64,000 nt of DNA from Tenacibaculum lutimaris (GTDB lineage: Bacteria; Bacteroidota; Bacteroidia; Flavobacteriales; Flavobacteriaceae): positions 535,523 to 599,522 of the forward strand of contig NZ_RAQM01000007.1 of assembly GCF_003610735.1 (NCBI RefSeq), read 5' to 3'. The notes below the pieces were generated by a model that made no database searches, was not told the origin of the DNA, and saw only the letters and a list, made by a program, of their open reading frames with translations. The position numbers were made by a program, and so were the translations under genes. The first letter of the stretch is position 1. The number at the start of each line of letters is the position of its first letter. This document shows, one piece after another, positions 49,270 through 56,888 of the stretch.

Positions 49270-49869
49270 ATGATTATTCTAATAGCTCCAGAAAAAGACA
49301 TCCCGAATGAAATTGAAATTCTTCAGCAATTATTTGAAGAAGGATTGGAATATTATCATTTCAGAAAACCTGACAAGAATTATGAAGAGCATGTGGCATA
49401 TTTAAATCAGATAGATGAAAAATATCATGATAGAATAGTCACTCATTATTTTCATGAGCTCATCAATGAATTCAATTTAAAAGGCATTCATTTTCAAGAA
49501 CAAAAAAGAATTGATGCTTTAGATAATGGAAATGAATATTTTATCGGGTTAGATATGATAGGAAAAACAATGAGTAGTTCCTTTCATGAGCCTTCGGCAT
49601 TAGAAAATTGTGATATTGAATTTGATTATCACTTATTGAGCCCTGTTTTTTCATCTATTTCAAAGAAAGGTTATGAAGGAAGAGGTTTTGATGTAAATAA
49701 TATAGATAAAACGATTATAGGAATGGGAGGAATCAATACCGATACCATTGAAAAAACGTTAGCATTAGGTTTTCAAGGAATAGGAGTTTTAGGTGGAGTT
49801 TGGAATGTAGAAAAACCTGTTGAAAGTTTTAAAAATATAAAACGTCATTACGAAATTCATAATTCATAA
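49270..49869 (+). CDS. ThiE/TenI-like protein, probably non-canonical
   Basis: This 199-residue TIM-barrel protein resembles thiamine phosphate synthase. In the true ThiE at 50622 the diagnostic blocks are [12 protein letters not shown] and DGVHLGK. Here the aligned blocks read RIVTHYFHELINE and KGIHFQEQ, so the usual diphosphate and base-binding residues look lost. GMGGINTDTIEKTLALGFQGIGVLGGVW is conserved. It is probably TenI-like (thiazole tautomerase) or degenerate. Its last codons and stop lie within a repeat. Confidence 0.7.
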   Translation: MIILIAPEKDIPNEIEILQQLFEEGLEYYHFRKPDKNYEEHVAYLNQIDEKYHDRIVTHYFHELINEFNLKGIHFQEQKRIDALDNGNEYFIGLDMIGKTMSSSFHEPSALENCDIEFDYHLLSPVFSSISKKGYEGRGFDVNNIDKTIIGMGGINTDTIEKTLALGFQGIGVLGGVWNVEKPVESFKNIKRHYEIHNS

Positions 49870-49871
49870 TT
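49847..49871 (+). repeat. AT-rich repeat across the end of the thiE-like gene and start of thiD
   Basis: ATTCATAATTCATAATT-type sequence here encodes the last residues HYEIHNS, the stop, and part of the TTG start of thiD. It shares an 11-base core (AATTCATAATT) with the right arm of the repeat at 49210-49256, and its reverse complement with the left arm. Confidence 0.55.
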
Positions 49872-50625
49872 GAAAAATAAGACATACATATTAACGATTG
49901 CAGGTCATGACCCGTCGGGAGGAGCAGGATTGACTTCTGATATTAAAACATTTGAAGCACATGGTTTATATGGACTTTCGGTATGTACAGCAGTTACAGT
50001 CCAAAATGATGTGGACTTTAAAGAATGTGTTTGGATTGAAAAAGAAGTAATCATCAACCAAATTACATCTCTATTTGAACGCTTTAAGATATCAGTAGTA
50101 AAAATAGGAATCATCCAGTCTTGGAAAATATTACTAGAAATTGTTCAGGTTCTAAAAAAACATAATCCATCCATAAAAATAGTAGTAGACCCTATTTTAA
50201 AAGCAAGTGCTGGATTTGCTTTTCATTCTGAAAAGAATATAAAAGTGTTTGAAGAAGTATTGCAACATTGTGATTTTATCACTCCAAATTATGATGAAAT
50301 CAAAGCTTTGTTTTCTAATAAATCGATTGAAGAAACCATTGAGTTTATTTCAGAAAAGACTAATGTTTATTTAAAAGGTGGACACAGAGAAGACAAAAAA
50401 GGATGGGATGAAGTATATCACAATAAGATAGTACAGTTGAATATTCCACCGAAAGCTACATCCGTTTTTGAAAAACACGGAAGTGGTTGTGTGTTGTCTT
50501 CTGCTTTAGCTTCAAACATAGCAAAAGAACTTTCTTTAGAAGATGCATGTATACATGCGAAATGGTATACAGAACAATTTTTAAATTCTAATAAAACGCT
50601 CTTAGGAGAGCATAACTATAAATGA
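49870..50625 (+). CDS. thiD: Hydroxymethylpyrimidine (phosphate) kinase ThiD
   Basis: This 251-residue ribokinase-fold enzyme phosphorylates HMP and HMP-P. ILTIAGHDPSGGAGL at residues 6-20 is the substrate-binding signature, and HGSGCVLSSALA the anion hole with the catalytic Cys/Ser region. Start is TTG at 49870: no ATG lies between the preceding stop and the conserved AGHDPSGGAG block. Overlaps thiE by 4 bases (ATGA). Confidence 0.93.
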   Translation: MKNKTYILTIAGHDPSGGAGLTSDIKTFEAHGLYGLSVCTAVTVQNDVDFKECVWIEKEVIINQITSLFERFKISVVKIGIIQSWKILLEIVQVLKKHNPSIKIVVDPILKASAGFAFHSEKNIKVFEEVLQHCDFITPNYDEIKALFSNKSIEETIEFISEKTNVYLKGGHREDKKGWDEVYHNKIVQLNIPPKATSVFEKHGSGCVLSSALASNIAKELSLEDACIHAKWYTEQFLNSNKTLLGEHNYK

Positions 50626-51272
50626 TAAGTAAATTACATTATATAACTCAAGGGAAAACTCCAGAAGAACATTTAGAAAATATTCAAAGGGCTTGCGCTT
50701 CTGGAGTAGAGTGGGTACAACTTCGATTAAAGAATCTGGATCCGAAAACTGTTTTAGAAACAGCACAAAAAGCGAGAGAAATTACGAGTCACTTTCAAAC
50801 ACGGTTAATTATAAACGATTACTACAAAGTAGCTAAAGAAGTCAATGCAGATGGAGTTCATTTAGGGAAAACCGATACATGTCCGTTAAAAGCTCGTGAG
50901 TATTTAGGGAAATGGTATTCCATTGGTGGGACTGCTAATACTTTAGAAGATTGTAAAATTCTATTAGAGAAAAAAGTAGATTATATTGGTTTGGGGCCTT
51001 TTCAATTTACAGAAACTAAAAAGAATTTGAGTCCAGTTTTAGGAGCTGTCGGATATCAAGTAATTTTAGAAGCGTTAAATACAACTACTCCCATCATAGC
51101 TATTGGGGGAATTACTATAGAAAATGTACCTGAAATTATAAATACAGGAGTGTTTGGTATTGCTGTGTCAGGAGCGATTACTCAAAATTTTAACTCGATT
51201 TCTACATTTCATAAAATATTAAAAGCACCTAGCACCAACGAACAAGTGTATAAGTTAGGTGATAACAAATAG
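50622..51272 (+). CDS. thiE: Thiamine phosphate synthase ThiE
   Basis: This 216-residue TIM-barrel enzyme couples HMP-PP with the thiazole phosphate to form thiamine phosphate. The catalytic pattern is complete: [25 protein letters not shown] and [10 protein letters not shown]. It overlaps the thiD stop by 4 bases, so the two are translationally coupled. The nearby thiE-like gene (49270) is a divergent paralog; this one carries the activity. Confidence 0.95.
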   Translation: MISKLHYITQGKTPEEHLENIQRACASGVEWVQLRLKNLDPKTVLETAQKAREITSHFQTRLIINDYYKVAKEVNADGVHLGKTDTCPLKAREYLGKWYSIGGTANTLEDCKILLEKKVDYIGLGPFQFTETKKNLSPVLGAVGYQVILEALNTTTPIIAIGGITIENVPEIINTGVFGIAVSGAITQNFNSISTFHKILKAPSTNEQVYKLGDNK

Positions 51273-51277
51273 TAAAA

Positions 51278-52048
51278 ATGAACACAAAATTAACGATAGC
51301 CGATAAAATATTTACCTCTCGATTATTTACAGGAACAGGAAAATTCAGTTCTTCTGAATTAATGAGAGAAGCTTTGTTAGCTTCAGAAAGTGAACTAATA
51401 ACAGTTGCCTTAAAAAGAGTAGATGTTCAAGATAAAGAAGATGATATTTTATCACATTTAAATCATTCTCGAATTAACTTATTACCGAATACCTCAGGAG
51501 TAAGAACTGCAAAGGAAGCTGTTTTTGCCGCAGAGTTATCTAGAGAAGCTTTGGAAACAAATTGGGTGAAGTTAGAAATACATCCAGATCCGAGGTATTT
51601 ATTACCTGATCCTATTGAAACTTTAAAAGCAGCAGAAGAGTTAGTAAAAAAAGGATTTGTGGTAATGCCTTATATACATGCTGACCCAGTTTTATGCAAA
51701 CGATTAGAAGAAGTAGGAACGCAATGTGTGATGCCTTTAGGAGCTCCCATTGGAAGTAACAAAGGATTAAAAACGTTGGAGTTTTTAGAAATTATTATTG
51801 AGCAATCAAATGTTCCAGTAGTAGTAGATGCAGGTATTGGAGCGCCTTCTCATGCAGCGTATGCTATGGAATTAGGTGCCGATGCTGTTTTGGTAAATAC
51901 CGCTATTGCCGTCTCACAAAATCCAGTAGCTATGGCACAAGCTTTTAAAAAGGCAGTAGAAGCAGGAAGAATGGCGTACGAAGCAAAACTAGCACCTGTA
52001 AGAACACAAGCAGAAGCAAGTAGTCCGTTAACGAGTTTTTTAAGTTAG
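51278..52048 (+). CDS. thiG: Thiazole synthase ThiG
   Basis: This 256-residue TIM-barrel protein forms the thiazole ring from 1-deoxyxylulose 5-phosphate, dehydroglycine (from ThiH) and ThiS-thiocarboxylate. The catalytic Lys lies in [16 protein letters not shown] (K98). [13 protein letters not shown] and [12 protein letters not shown] are diagnostic. It lies between thiE and thiH in the usual order. Confidence 0.97.
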   Translation: MNTKLTIADKIFTSRLFTGTGKFSSSELMREALLASESELITVALKRVDVQDKEDDILSHLNHSRINLLPNTSGVRTAKEAVFAAELSREALETNWVKLEIHPDPRYLLPDPIETLKAAEELVKKGFVVMPYIHADPVLCKRLEEVGTQCVMPLGAPIGSNKGLKTLEFLEIIIEQSNVPVVVDAGIGAPSHAAYAMELGADAVLVNTAIAVSQNPVAMAQAFKKAVEAGRMAYEAKLAPVRTQAEASSPLTSFLS

Positions 52049-52070
52049 CTAATAAAACTAACAATATATT

Positions 52071-53180
52071 ATGAGTAATTTCAAAACAGTATTCAATCAA
52101 TACAATTGGGATGATATGTTGCAAAGCATTTTTAATAAAACAGCTGCAGATGTAGAAAATGCTTTATCAAAGAATAAACTTGATTTGGAAGATTTTAAAG
52201 CGCTCATTTCACCTGCAGCAAAACCTTTTTTAGAACAGATGGCTCAAAAAAGTCGTATGTTGACTAAAAAGCGCTTTGGAAATACCATTCAAATGTATGC
52301 TCCGATGTATTTGAGTAACGAATGTCAGAATATATGTACCTATTGCGGATTCAGTTTTACAAACAAAATTCCGAGGAGAACTTTAACCGATGCTGAAATA
52401 CTGAAAGAAGTTGCTTTTTTAAAAGCGAAAGGGTACGATCATATTTTATTAGTAACAGGTGAAGCCAATAGAACAGTTGGAGTCGATTATATTAAAAATG
52501 CAATTGAATTGATTCGTTCTCAATTTTCAAATATTACCATAGAAGTGCAACCTTTAGATCAGGACGAATACGAATTGTTGATTGAAAGCGGATTATATGC
52601 AGTATTGGTATATCAAGAAACCTACCATCAGGAGGAATATAAAAAGCATCATCCGAAGGGAAAAAAATCAAATTTTGAGTATCGTTTGGAAACTCCTGAT
52701 AGACTTGGTAAAGCAGGAATTCATAAAGTTGGTTTAGGTGCTTTATTCGGATTGGAAGACTGGCGTGCAGATAGCTTTTTTACCGCATTGCATTTAAAAT
52801 ATATGCAGAAAACCTACTGGAAAACGAAGTATTCAATTTCATTTCCACGATTAAGACCACATTCTGGTGGATTGGAACCCAAGGTAGAAATGACAGATGC
52901 AGATTTGGTACAATTAATCTGTGCATTTAGAATGCTAGATGAAGATGTAGAATTGTCTATGTCGACCCGAGAAAGTGAAGTTTTTAGAAATAATATTGTT
53001 AATTTAGGGGCTACCTCAATGAGTGCAGAATCTAAAACAAACCCAGGGGGATATAGCGTTGAACCTCAGTCGTTAGAACAATTTGAAATTTCAGACGAAC
53101 GAAGTACCGAAGAAATTGTAGCAATGTTAAAAGGTCAAGGATTAGAAGTAGTTTGGAAAGATTGGGAGCAGTTTGGGTAG
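52071..53180 (+). CDS. thiH: 2-iminoacetate synthase ThiH
   Basis: This 369-residue radical SAM enzyme splits tyrosine into p-cresol and dehydroglycine, the amino donor for ThiG. The cluster motif is CQNICTYC (C85, C89, C92). TGEANRTVGVDYI and the C-terminal STRESEVFRNNIVNLGATSMSAE segment are typical. Presence of ThiH rather than ThiO suits low-oxygen or anaerobic operation. thiF is displaced by the four-helix-bundle gene. Confidence 0.97.
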   Translation: MSNFKTVFNQYNWDDMLQSIFNKTAADVENALSKNKLDLEDFKALISPAAKPFLEQMAQKSRMLTKKRFGNTIQMYAPMYLSNECQNICTYCGFSFTNKIPRRTLTDAEILKEVAFLKAKGYDHILLVTGEANRTVGVDYIKNAIELIRSQFSNITIEVQPLDQDEYELLIESGLYAVLVYQETYHQEEYKKHHPKGKKSNFEYRLETPDRLGKAGIHKVGLGALFGLEDWRADSFFTALHLKYMQKTYWKTKYSISFPRLRPHSGGLEPKVEMTDADLVQLICAFRMLDEDVELSMSTRESEVFRNNIVNLGATSMSAESKTNPGGYSVEPQSLEQFEISDERSTEEIVAMLKGQGLEVVWKDWEQFG

Positions 53181-53212
53181 ATTGGCTTTTAGCTGTTAGC
53201 ACTTGGTTTTTT
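53181..53212 (+). repeat. Left repeat beside the four-helix-bundle gene
   Basis: This segment starts right after the thiH stop. It contains TTTTAGCTGTTAGC (53187-53200), the inverse of a 14-base word at 36456-36469, and GTTAGCACTTGGT (53195-53207), which is inverted with one mismatch at 53648-53660. Confidence 0.55.
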
Positions 53213-53250
53213 GAGGTAATGATTAAGATTGAAAAACAAATAAAAAAGCT

Positions 53251-53604
53251 ATGAGAAATTATCGAAAGTTTGAAGTGTGGAAAAAATCACATGAGCTAGC
53301 ATTAAAAGTGTACGAGTTAACTAAAGGCTTTCCTAAAGAAGAAATATATGGAATAACCTCACAATTAAGAAGAGCTTCATTATCAGTCCCAACTAATATT
53401 GTTGAAGGAGTTAGTAGAAATACAGAAAAAGAATTTGCGCATTTTGTTAATATAGCATCAGGTTCGTCAGCTGAAGTTGAATACCTTTTAGAGTTTGCTA
53501 GTGAACTGAATTATTTGTCATATGAAAACTTTGAGGGTTTGAATAAAGAAATAATTTCAATAAGAAAAATGTTGAATGTATTACACTCAAGGTTAAGAAA
53601 ATAA
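53251..53604 (+). CDS. Four-helix-bundle protein (S23/IVP family)
   Basis: This 117-residue, nearly all-helical protein has the family pattern: FEVWKKSHELALKVYELT near 7-25, then ITSQLRRASLSVPTNIVEG at about 35-54, EFAHFVNIASGSSAEVEYLL near 66-85, and a closing helix. Members are found as ORFs inside 23S rRNA intervening sequences and, in relatives, as the Avd accessory of diversity-generating retroelements. No rRNA or reverse transcriptase is nearby. It is transcribed with the thi genes but is unlikely to act in thiamine synthesis. Confidence 0.88.
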   Translation: MRNYRKFEVWKKSHELALKVYELTKGFPKEEIYGITSQLRRASLSVPTNIVEGVSRNTEKEFAHFVNIASGSSAEVEYLLEFASELNYLSYENFEGLNKEIISIRKMLNVLHSRLRK

Positions 53605-53619
53605 AGTTGTAAAATAAAT

Positions 53620-53660
53620 ACTAATAGCCAAAAGCGAATAGCTAATAACCAAATGCTAAC
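53620..53660 (+). repeat. Right repeat beside the four-helix-bundle gene
   Basis: This AT-rich segment has the words AATAGCCAAAAGCGAATAGC and AATAACCAAATGCTAAC. It resembles the inverse of the left repeat and contains the thiF start codon (ATG 53653-53655). Confidence 0.5.
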
Positions 53661-54705
53661 CAAGAAAGAACAAAAACAATACAATCGTCATTTAATTCTC
53701 GATAAAATAGGAGAAGAAGGGCAACTAAAACTAAAACAAGCCAAGGTATTAGTAATAGGAGCAGGTGGACTGGGTTGTCCTGTACTACAATATTTAACAG
53801 CAGCTGGTATCGGAAAGATTGGAATTATAGATGATGATGTAGTAGATCAAAGTAATTTACAGCGTCAGGTTTTATATACGATAGATGATATAGGAAAGTC
53901 AAAAGCGCAAACAGCGGCAAATAGGCTATCAAAATTAAATCCGTTTGTTCAGTTTCATGTCTATCAAGAGAAATTAACCAATCAGAACGCCATTTCTTTA
54001 TTTGAAAAATATGATGTAATTGTAGATGGGAGCGATAATTTTGCCACTCGTTATTTAGCCAATGATGCAGCGGTACTCACTCAAAAAGCATTAGTATATG
54101 GAGCCATTTTTAAATTTGAAGGACAAGTAAGTGTGTTCAATTATCAAGGAAGTGCTACGTATCGATGTTTATATCCAACTCCACCCAAACCAGAAGAATC
54201 ACCTAATTGTTCAGAAATTGGAGTAATAGGGGTGTTACCCGGAATTATAGGAGCTTTACAAGCTAATGAAACCATTAAAATCATTTGTGGAATAGGAGAA
54301 GTGTTAGCGAACAAACTATTGATGTATGATACCTTAAGCATGCGTCAAATGCTCTTGAAATTTGAAAAGACTGATAAAGCTGAGGTTAATGAGTTAGATA
54401 AAGATTATGAATTCTTTTGCGGAATTAAATCAGCCACACACGAAATAACTTTGGAGGAACTACAAAACAATCAGTCAGCATATAATTTATTAGATGTTCG
54501 GGAAGATTGGGAGCGAGAACAATATCATATAGGCGGACAACATATTCCGTTAGGTGAGCTTGCCCAACGGTACAAAGAAATAGCAACAGACAAACCTGTA
54601 GTGGTTTATTGTAAATCAGGAGTACGAAGCCAACGAGCTATTGAATTTCTTGAAGAACATTATAATACAATCGCGTTTTTAAACTTAAAAGGAGGTTTAA
54701 AATAA
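53653..54705 (+). CDS. thiF: ThiF/MoeB-type adenylyltransferase with C-terminal rhodanese domain
   Basis: This 350-residue protein activates ThiS. The E1-like ATP-binding domain (about 1-240) shows VIGAGGLGCPVLQYL and the DDDVVDQSNLQRQ acidic loop. The rhodanese domain (about 255-350) shows LLDVREDWE and the active loop VYCKSGVRS with the persulfide Cys. This fusion can both adenylate and pass sulfur. The zinc CxxC pair of MoeB is incomplete (only YRC keeps a Cys). The start lies within a repeat, so an alternative start is possible. Confidence 0.88.
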   Translation: MLTKKEQKQYNRHLILDKIGEEGQLKLKQAKVLVIGAGGLGCPVLQYLTAAGIGKIGIIDDDVVDQSNLQRQVLYTIDDIGKSKAQTAANRLSKLNPFVQFHVYQEKLTNQNAISLFEKYDVIVDGSDNFATRYLANDAAVLTQKALVYGAIFKFEGQVSVFNYQGSATYRCLYPTPPKPEESPNCSEIGVIGVLPGIIGALQANETIKIICGIGEVLANKLLMYDTLSMRQMLLKFEKTDKAEVNELDKDYEFFCGIKSATHEITLEELQNNQSAYNLLDVREDWEREQYHIGGQHIPLGELAQRYKEIATDKPVVVYCKSGVRSQRAIEFLEEHYNTIAFLNLKGGLK

Positions 54706-54707
54706 AT

Positions 54708-54740
54708 AAAACATCAGCTTAATTATTAAGCTGATGTTTT
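54708..54740. terminator. Bidirectional terminator between thiF and nlpE-like gene
   Basis: Fifteen-base arms (54708-54722 and 54726-54740) with a TTA loop end the thi operon and the opposite transcript. Confidence 0.9.
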
Positions 54741-54759
54741 ATTATAAAATAAGGTGTTC

Positions 54760-55224
54760 TTACATTGTTTTAGAAAGAATATAGAATTTAGAAAGTTCAC
54801 CTTCAATTACTTTTTCTTCAGTATCTAATGCAATTAAAGCACCTTCAATACACTTGTACTGAGGGGTTCTATCAGGAATGTTTAAAGTGATGTTTGTTCC
54901 TTTTTTGTCCCATGAAAAACTTCCTTTTTCAACAAAGCTATTATGCTCTTCGCCTAAATATACTTCAGTCAGTTCAAACGTTAAATCAGTGTTTAATTTA
55001 AGTATAGTATTAATTCCAGGACAGCTAGCACAAGGTAGAGTTCCTTCATAGGTTCCAACCCAATCTAAAGAGTTTTTAGCATTATGTTCATCAATAAACT
55101 CTTGTTTAGGTTGCTGCTCAACTCTTTTTTCTGTATTACTATTGCTTTGGTTTTTACAAGAGAAAAATACTAACAAAGTCATGGCTAAAATAGCAGCCGA
55201 TTTTTTAATTAATTTTCTATTCAT
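54760..55224 (-). CDS. NlpE-like lipoprotein
   Basis: This 154-residue lipoprotein has a lipobox ending in FFSC at residue 23. Within the mature part, GTYEGTLPCASCPGINTILKLN matches the NlpE family (copper resistance / surface-sensing lipoprotein), including the CxxC pair. Only the N-terminal domain of E. coli NlpE is represented. In E. coli NlpE signals to the Cpx system; no Cpx genes are nearby. It is convergent with thiF and divergent from ctlX. Confidence 0.8.
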   Translation of the reverse strand: MNRKLIKKSAAILAMTLLVFFSCKNQSNSNTEKRVEQQPKQEFIDEHNAKNSLDWVGTYEGTLPCASCPGINTILKLNTDLTFELTEVYLGEEHNSFVEKGSFSWDKKGTNITLNIPDRTPQYKCIEGALIALDTEEKVIEGELSKFYILSKTM

Positions 55225-55319
55225 TTTAAACAGTTTTAATAAAGCTTTTACTAGCAGTTATTATGCCATAAATTACTTTTGAATATAAGAAAATAGCATA
55301 AAATAATATTAAAATCTGT

Positions 55320-55327
55320 TACCTTCG
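55320..55327 (+). promoter_or_regulatory. Possible ctlX promoter (nearly leaderless)
   Basis: TACCTTCG at 55320-55327 is one base off TAnnTTTG and ends 4 bases before the ctlX ATG. If used, the mRNA would start close to the start codon. Confidence 0.4.
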
Positions 55328-55331
55328 CAGT

Positions 55332-56267
55332 ATGCAACAAACAACGAATACGATAGTAATGGTTCGTCCTGCAAGTTTTAGGACGAATGAGCAAACAGCA
55401 GTAAATAATTATTACCAGCAGAAATTGTCAGGAATGTTGCCTGCATCAATTAATGCGAAAGCTCAAGAAGAATTTGATGCTTTTGTGCATAAACTTCAAT
55501 CCGTTGGAGTAGAAGTTGTGGTTATTGAAGATACCAAAGAACCGGACACTCCTGATGCGTTGTTTCCTAACAACTGGATTTCTTTCCATGAGAATGGAGA
55601 TGTTGCTATTTATCCAATGTTTGCAGAAAATCGCCGTTTAGAGCGAAGAGAAGATGTGTTAGAGGTATTGGAAGAAAAAGGCTTTGTAATAGAAAATGTT
55701 GTAGACTACTCTGAAGCGGAAGAAGAAGGGATTTTCTTAGAAGGAACTGGGAGTATGATTTTAGATAGATACAATAGAAAAGCCTATTGTGCCTTATCAC
55801 CACGTGCAGATGAAGAACTGTTTATTGAGTTTTGTGAAGATTTTGAATATACCCCTGTAATTTTTACAGCAAACCAAACGGTAGATGGTAAAAGAGAAGC
55901 AATTTATCATACCAATGTAATGATGTGTGTAGCAGAAAGTTTTGCGGTAGTGTGTTTAGATTCGATAGACGATAAAAAAGAAAAGAAAAATCTTTTAAAA
56001 CATTTGAAATCAGATAAAAAAGAGGTGATTACTATTTCTGAAGCACAAGTAACTCAATTTGCAGGAAACATGTTACAAGTTAGAGGAAATAATAACGAAC
56101 GTTATTTAATAATGAGTACCTCTGCCTACGAATCGTTGACAAATCAGCAATTAAAAACGTTAGAAAAACACACAAAAATAGTACACAGTTCATTACAAAC
56201 TATTGAAACCTGTGGAGGTGGAAGTGCTCGCTGCATGATGGCTGAGGTGTTTTTACCAAAAAACTAA
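55332..56267 (+). CDS. ctlX: Citrulline utilization hydrolase CtlX-like (amidinotransferase fold)
   Basis: This 311-residue protein of the arginine deiminase / amidinotransferase superfamily starts TIVMVRPASFRTNEQT, contains PDALFPNNWISFHENG, a LEGTGSMILDR block and the C-terminal catalytic Cys in ETCGGGSARCMMAE. The family (TIGR-type CtlX) hydrolyses citrulline to ornithine and carbamate products in arginine catabolism. No partner genes flank it here; the arginase-family gene lies 8.5 kb away. Confidence 0.85.
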   Translation: MQQTTNTIVMVRPASFRTNEQTAVNNYYQQKLSGMLPASINAKAQEEFDAFVHKLQSVGVEVVVIEDTKEPDTPDALFPNNWISFHENGDVAIYPMFAENRRLERREDVLEVLEEKGFVIENVVDYSEAEEEGIFLEGTGSMILDRYNRKAYCALSPRADEELFIEFCEDFEYTPVIFTANQTVDGKREAIYHTNVMMCVAESFAVVCLDSIDDKKEKKNLLKHLKSDKKEVITISEAQVTQFAGNMLQVRGNNNERYLIMSTSAYESLTNQQLKTLEKHTKIVHSSLQTIETCGGGSARCMMAEVFLPKN

Positions 56268-56370
56268 TCGGTTACTTCGGGATAAACCTTCCAGATATTT
56301 AAAGAAAACTATTTTAAGTTTTTAGAGGCAAAGACCTTATGGAATAAAACCCTTGGCTACTGCCCTGTGA

Positions 56371-56826
56371 TTAAACAATCATGTTATTATTCGGAACTTT
56401 ATAGTTTTTGTAGTACTGCATTAAGATAAATGAACAAATTACCGAAGAGGCAATTCCTTCAATTGCTAGTGCAAATACAACTAGAGGTAAACTTAATTTT
56501 TGTCCCCAAAAAGAAGATTTTTCAAGAACATTCATAAAGCTTGGGTCAATAAAGTCTACATAAATAATCAAACTTACAATAGTTAATGCTACAGCAACAA
56601 TAGAAGTTCCTATTCCCAATAAAAAATTGCTGAAGTATACTGACTCATGATTTTTAATAATGTTTGTTTTAATAGCCCTGTTAATACCATACAAAACAAA
56701 TGCAAAGTTTAAAAAACGCAGTTCAGCAACATCCTCTAACCCAAAAATTTTCATAACTAAAAAGTAACCAGCAATACCTGCAAAAATTAGCAAAGCATTA
56801 CTGAATATAATTCTATTGCTCGCCAT
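56371..56826 (-). CDS. Small membrane protein, four spans
   Basis: This 151-residue protein has four hydrophobic stretches at about 8-25, 38-48 (weak), 69-93 and 110-137, and short charged loops (RAIKTNIIKNHESVYFSN). It is probably an inner-membrane protein. No family is recognised. It is the last gene of the minus-strand run after the FAD/Fe-S dehydrogenase (62-base gap). The 103 bases to ctlX hold no gene. Confidence 0.55.
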   Translation of the reverse strand: MASNRIIFSNALLIFAGIAGYFLVMKIFGLEDVAELRFLNFAFVLYGINRAIKTNIIKNHESVYFSNFLLGIGTSIVAVALTIVSLIIYVDFIDPSFMNVLEKSSFWGQKLSLPLVVFALAIEGIASSVICSFILMQYYKNYKVPNNNMIV

Positions 56827-56888
56827 AATATACTTTTTAAGATTTAGTAGTCTTAAAAGTACAAAATAATCGGATGAAAATCAATGTT

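Larger units (their letters stand above)
53195..53660. mobile_element. Candidate four-helix-bundle cassette with short inverted flanks
   Basis: GTTAGCACTTGGT (53195-53207) and ACCAAATGCTAAC (53648-53660) are inverted copies with one mismatch enclosing the 117-residue gene, which interrupts the thiH-thiF order. No transposase or target-site duplication was identified. This is a hypothesis based on position and flanking sequence. Confidence 0.35.

Noticed and set aside
53251..53604. Four-helix-bundle gene as part of a 23S rRNA intervening sequence or a diversity-generating retroelement
   Set aside because: No rRNA, reverse transcriptase or template repeat is found in the window.
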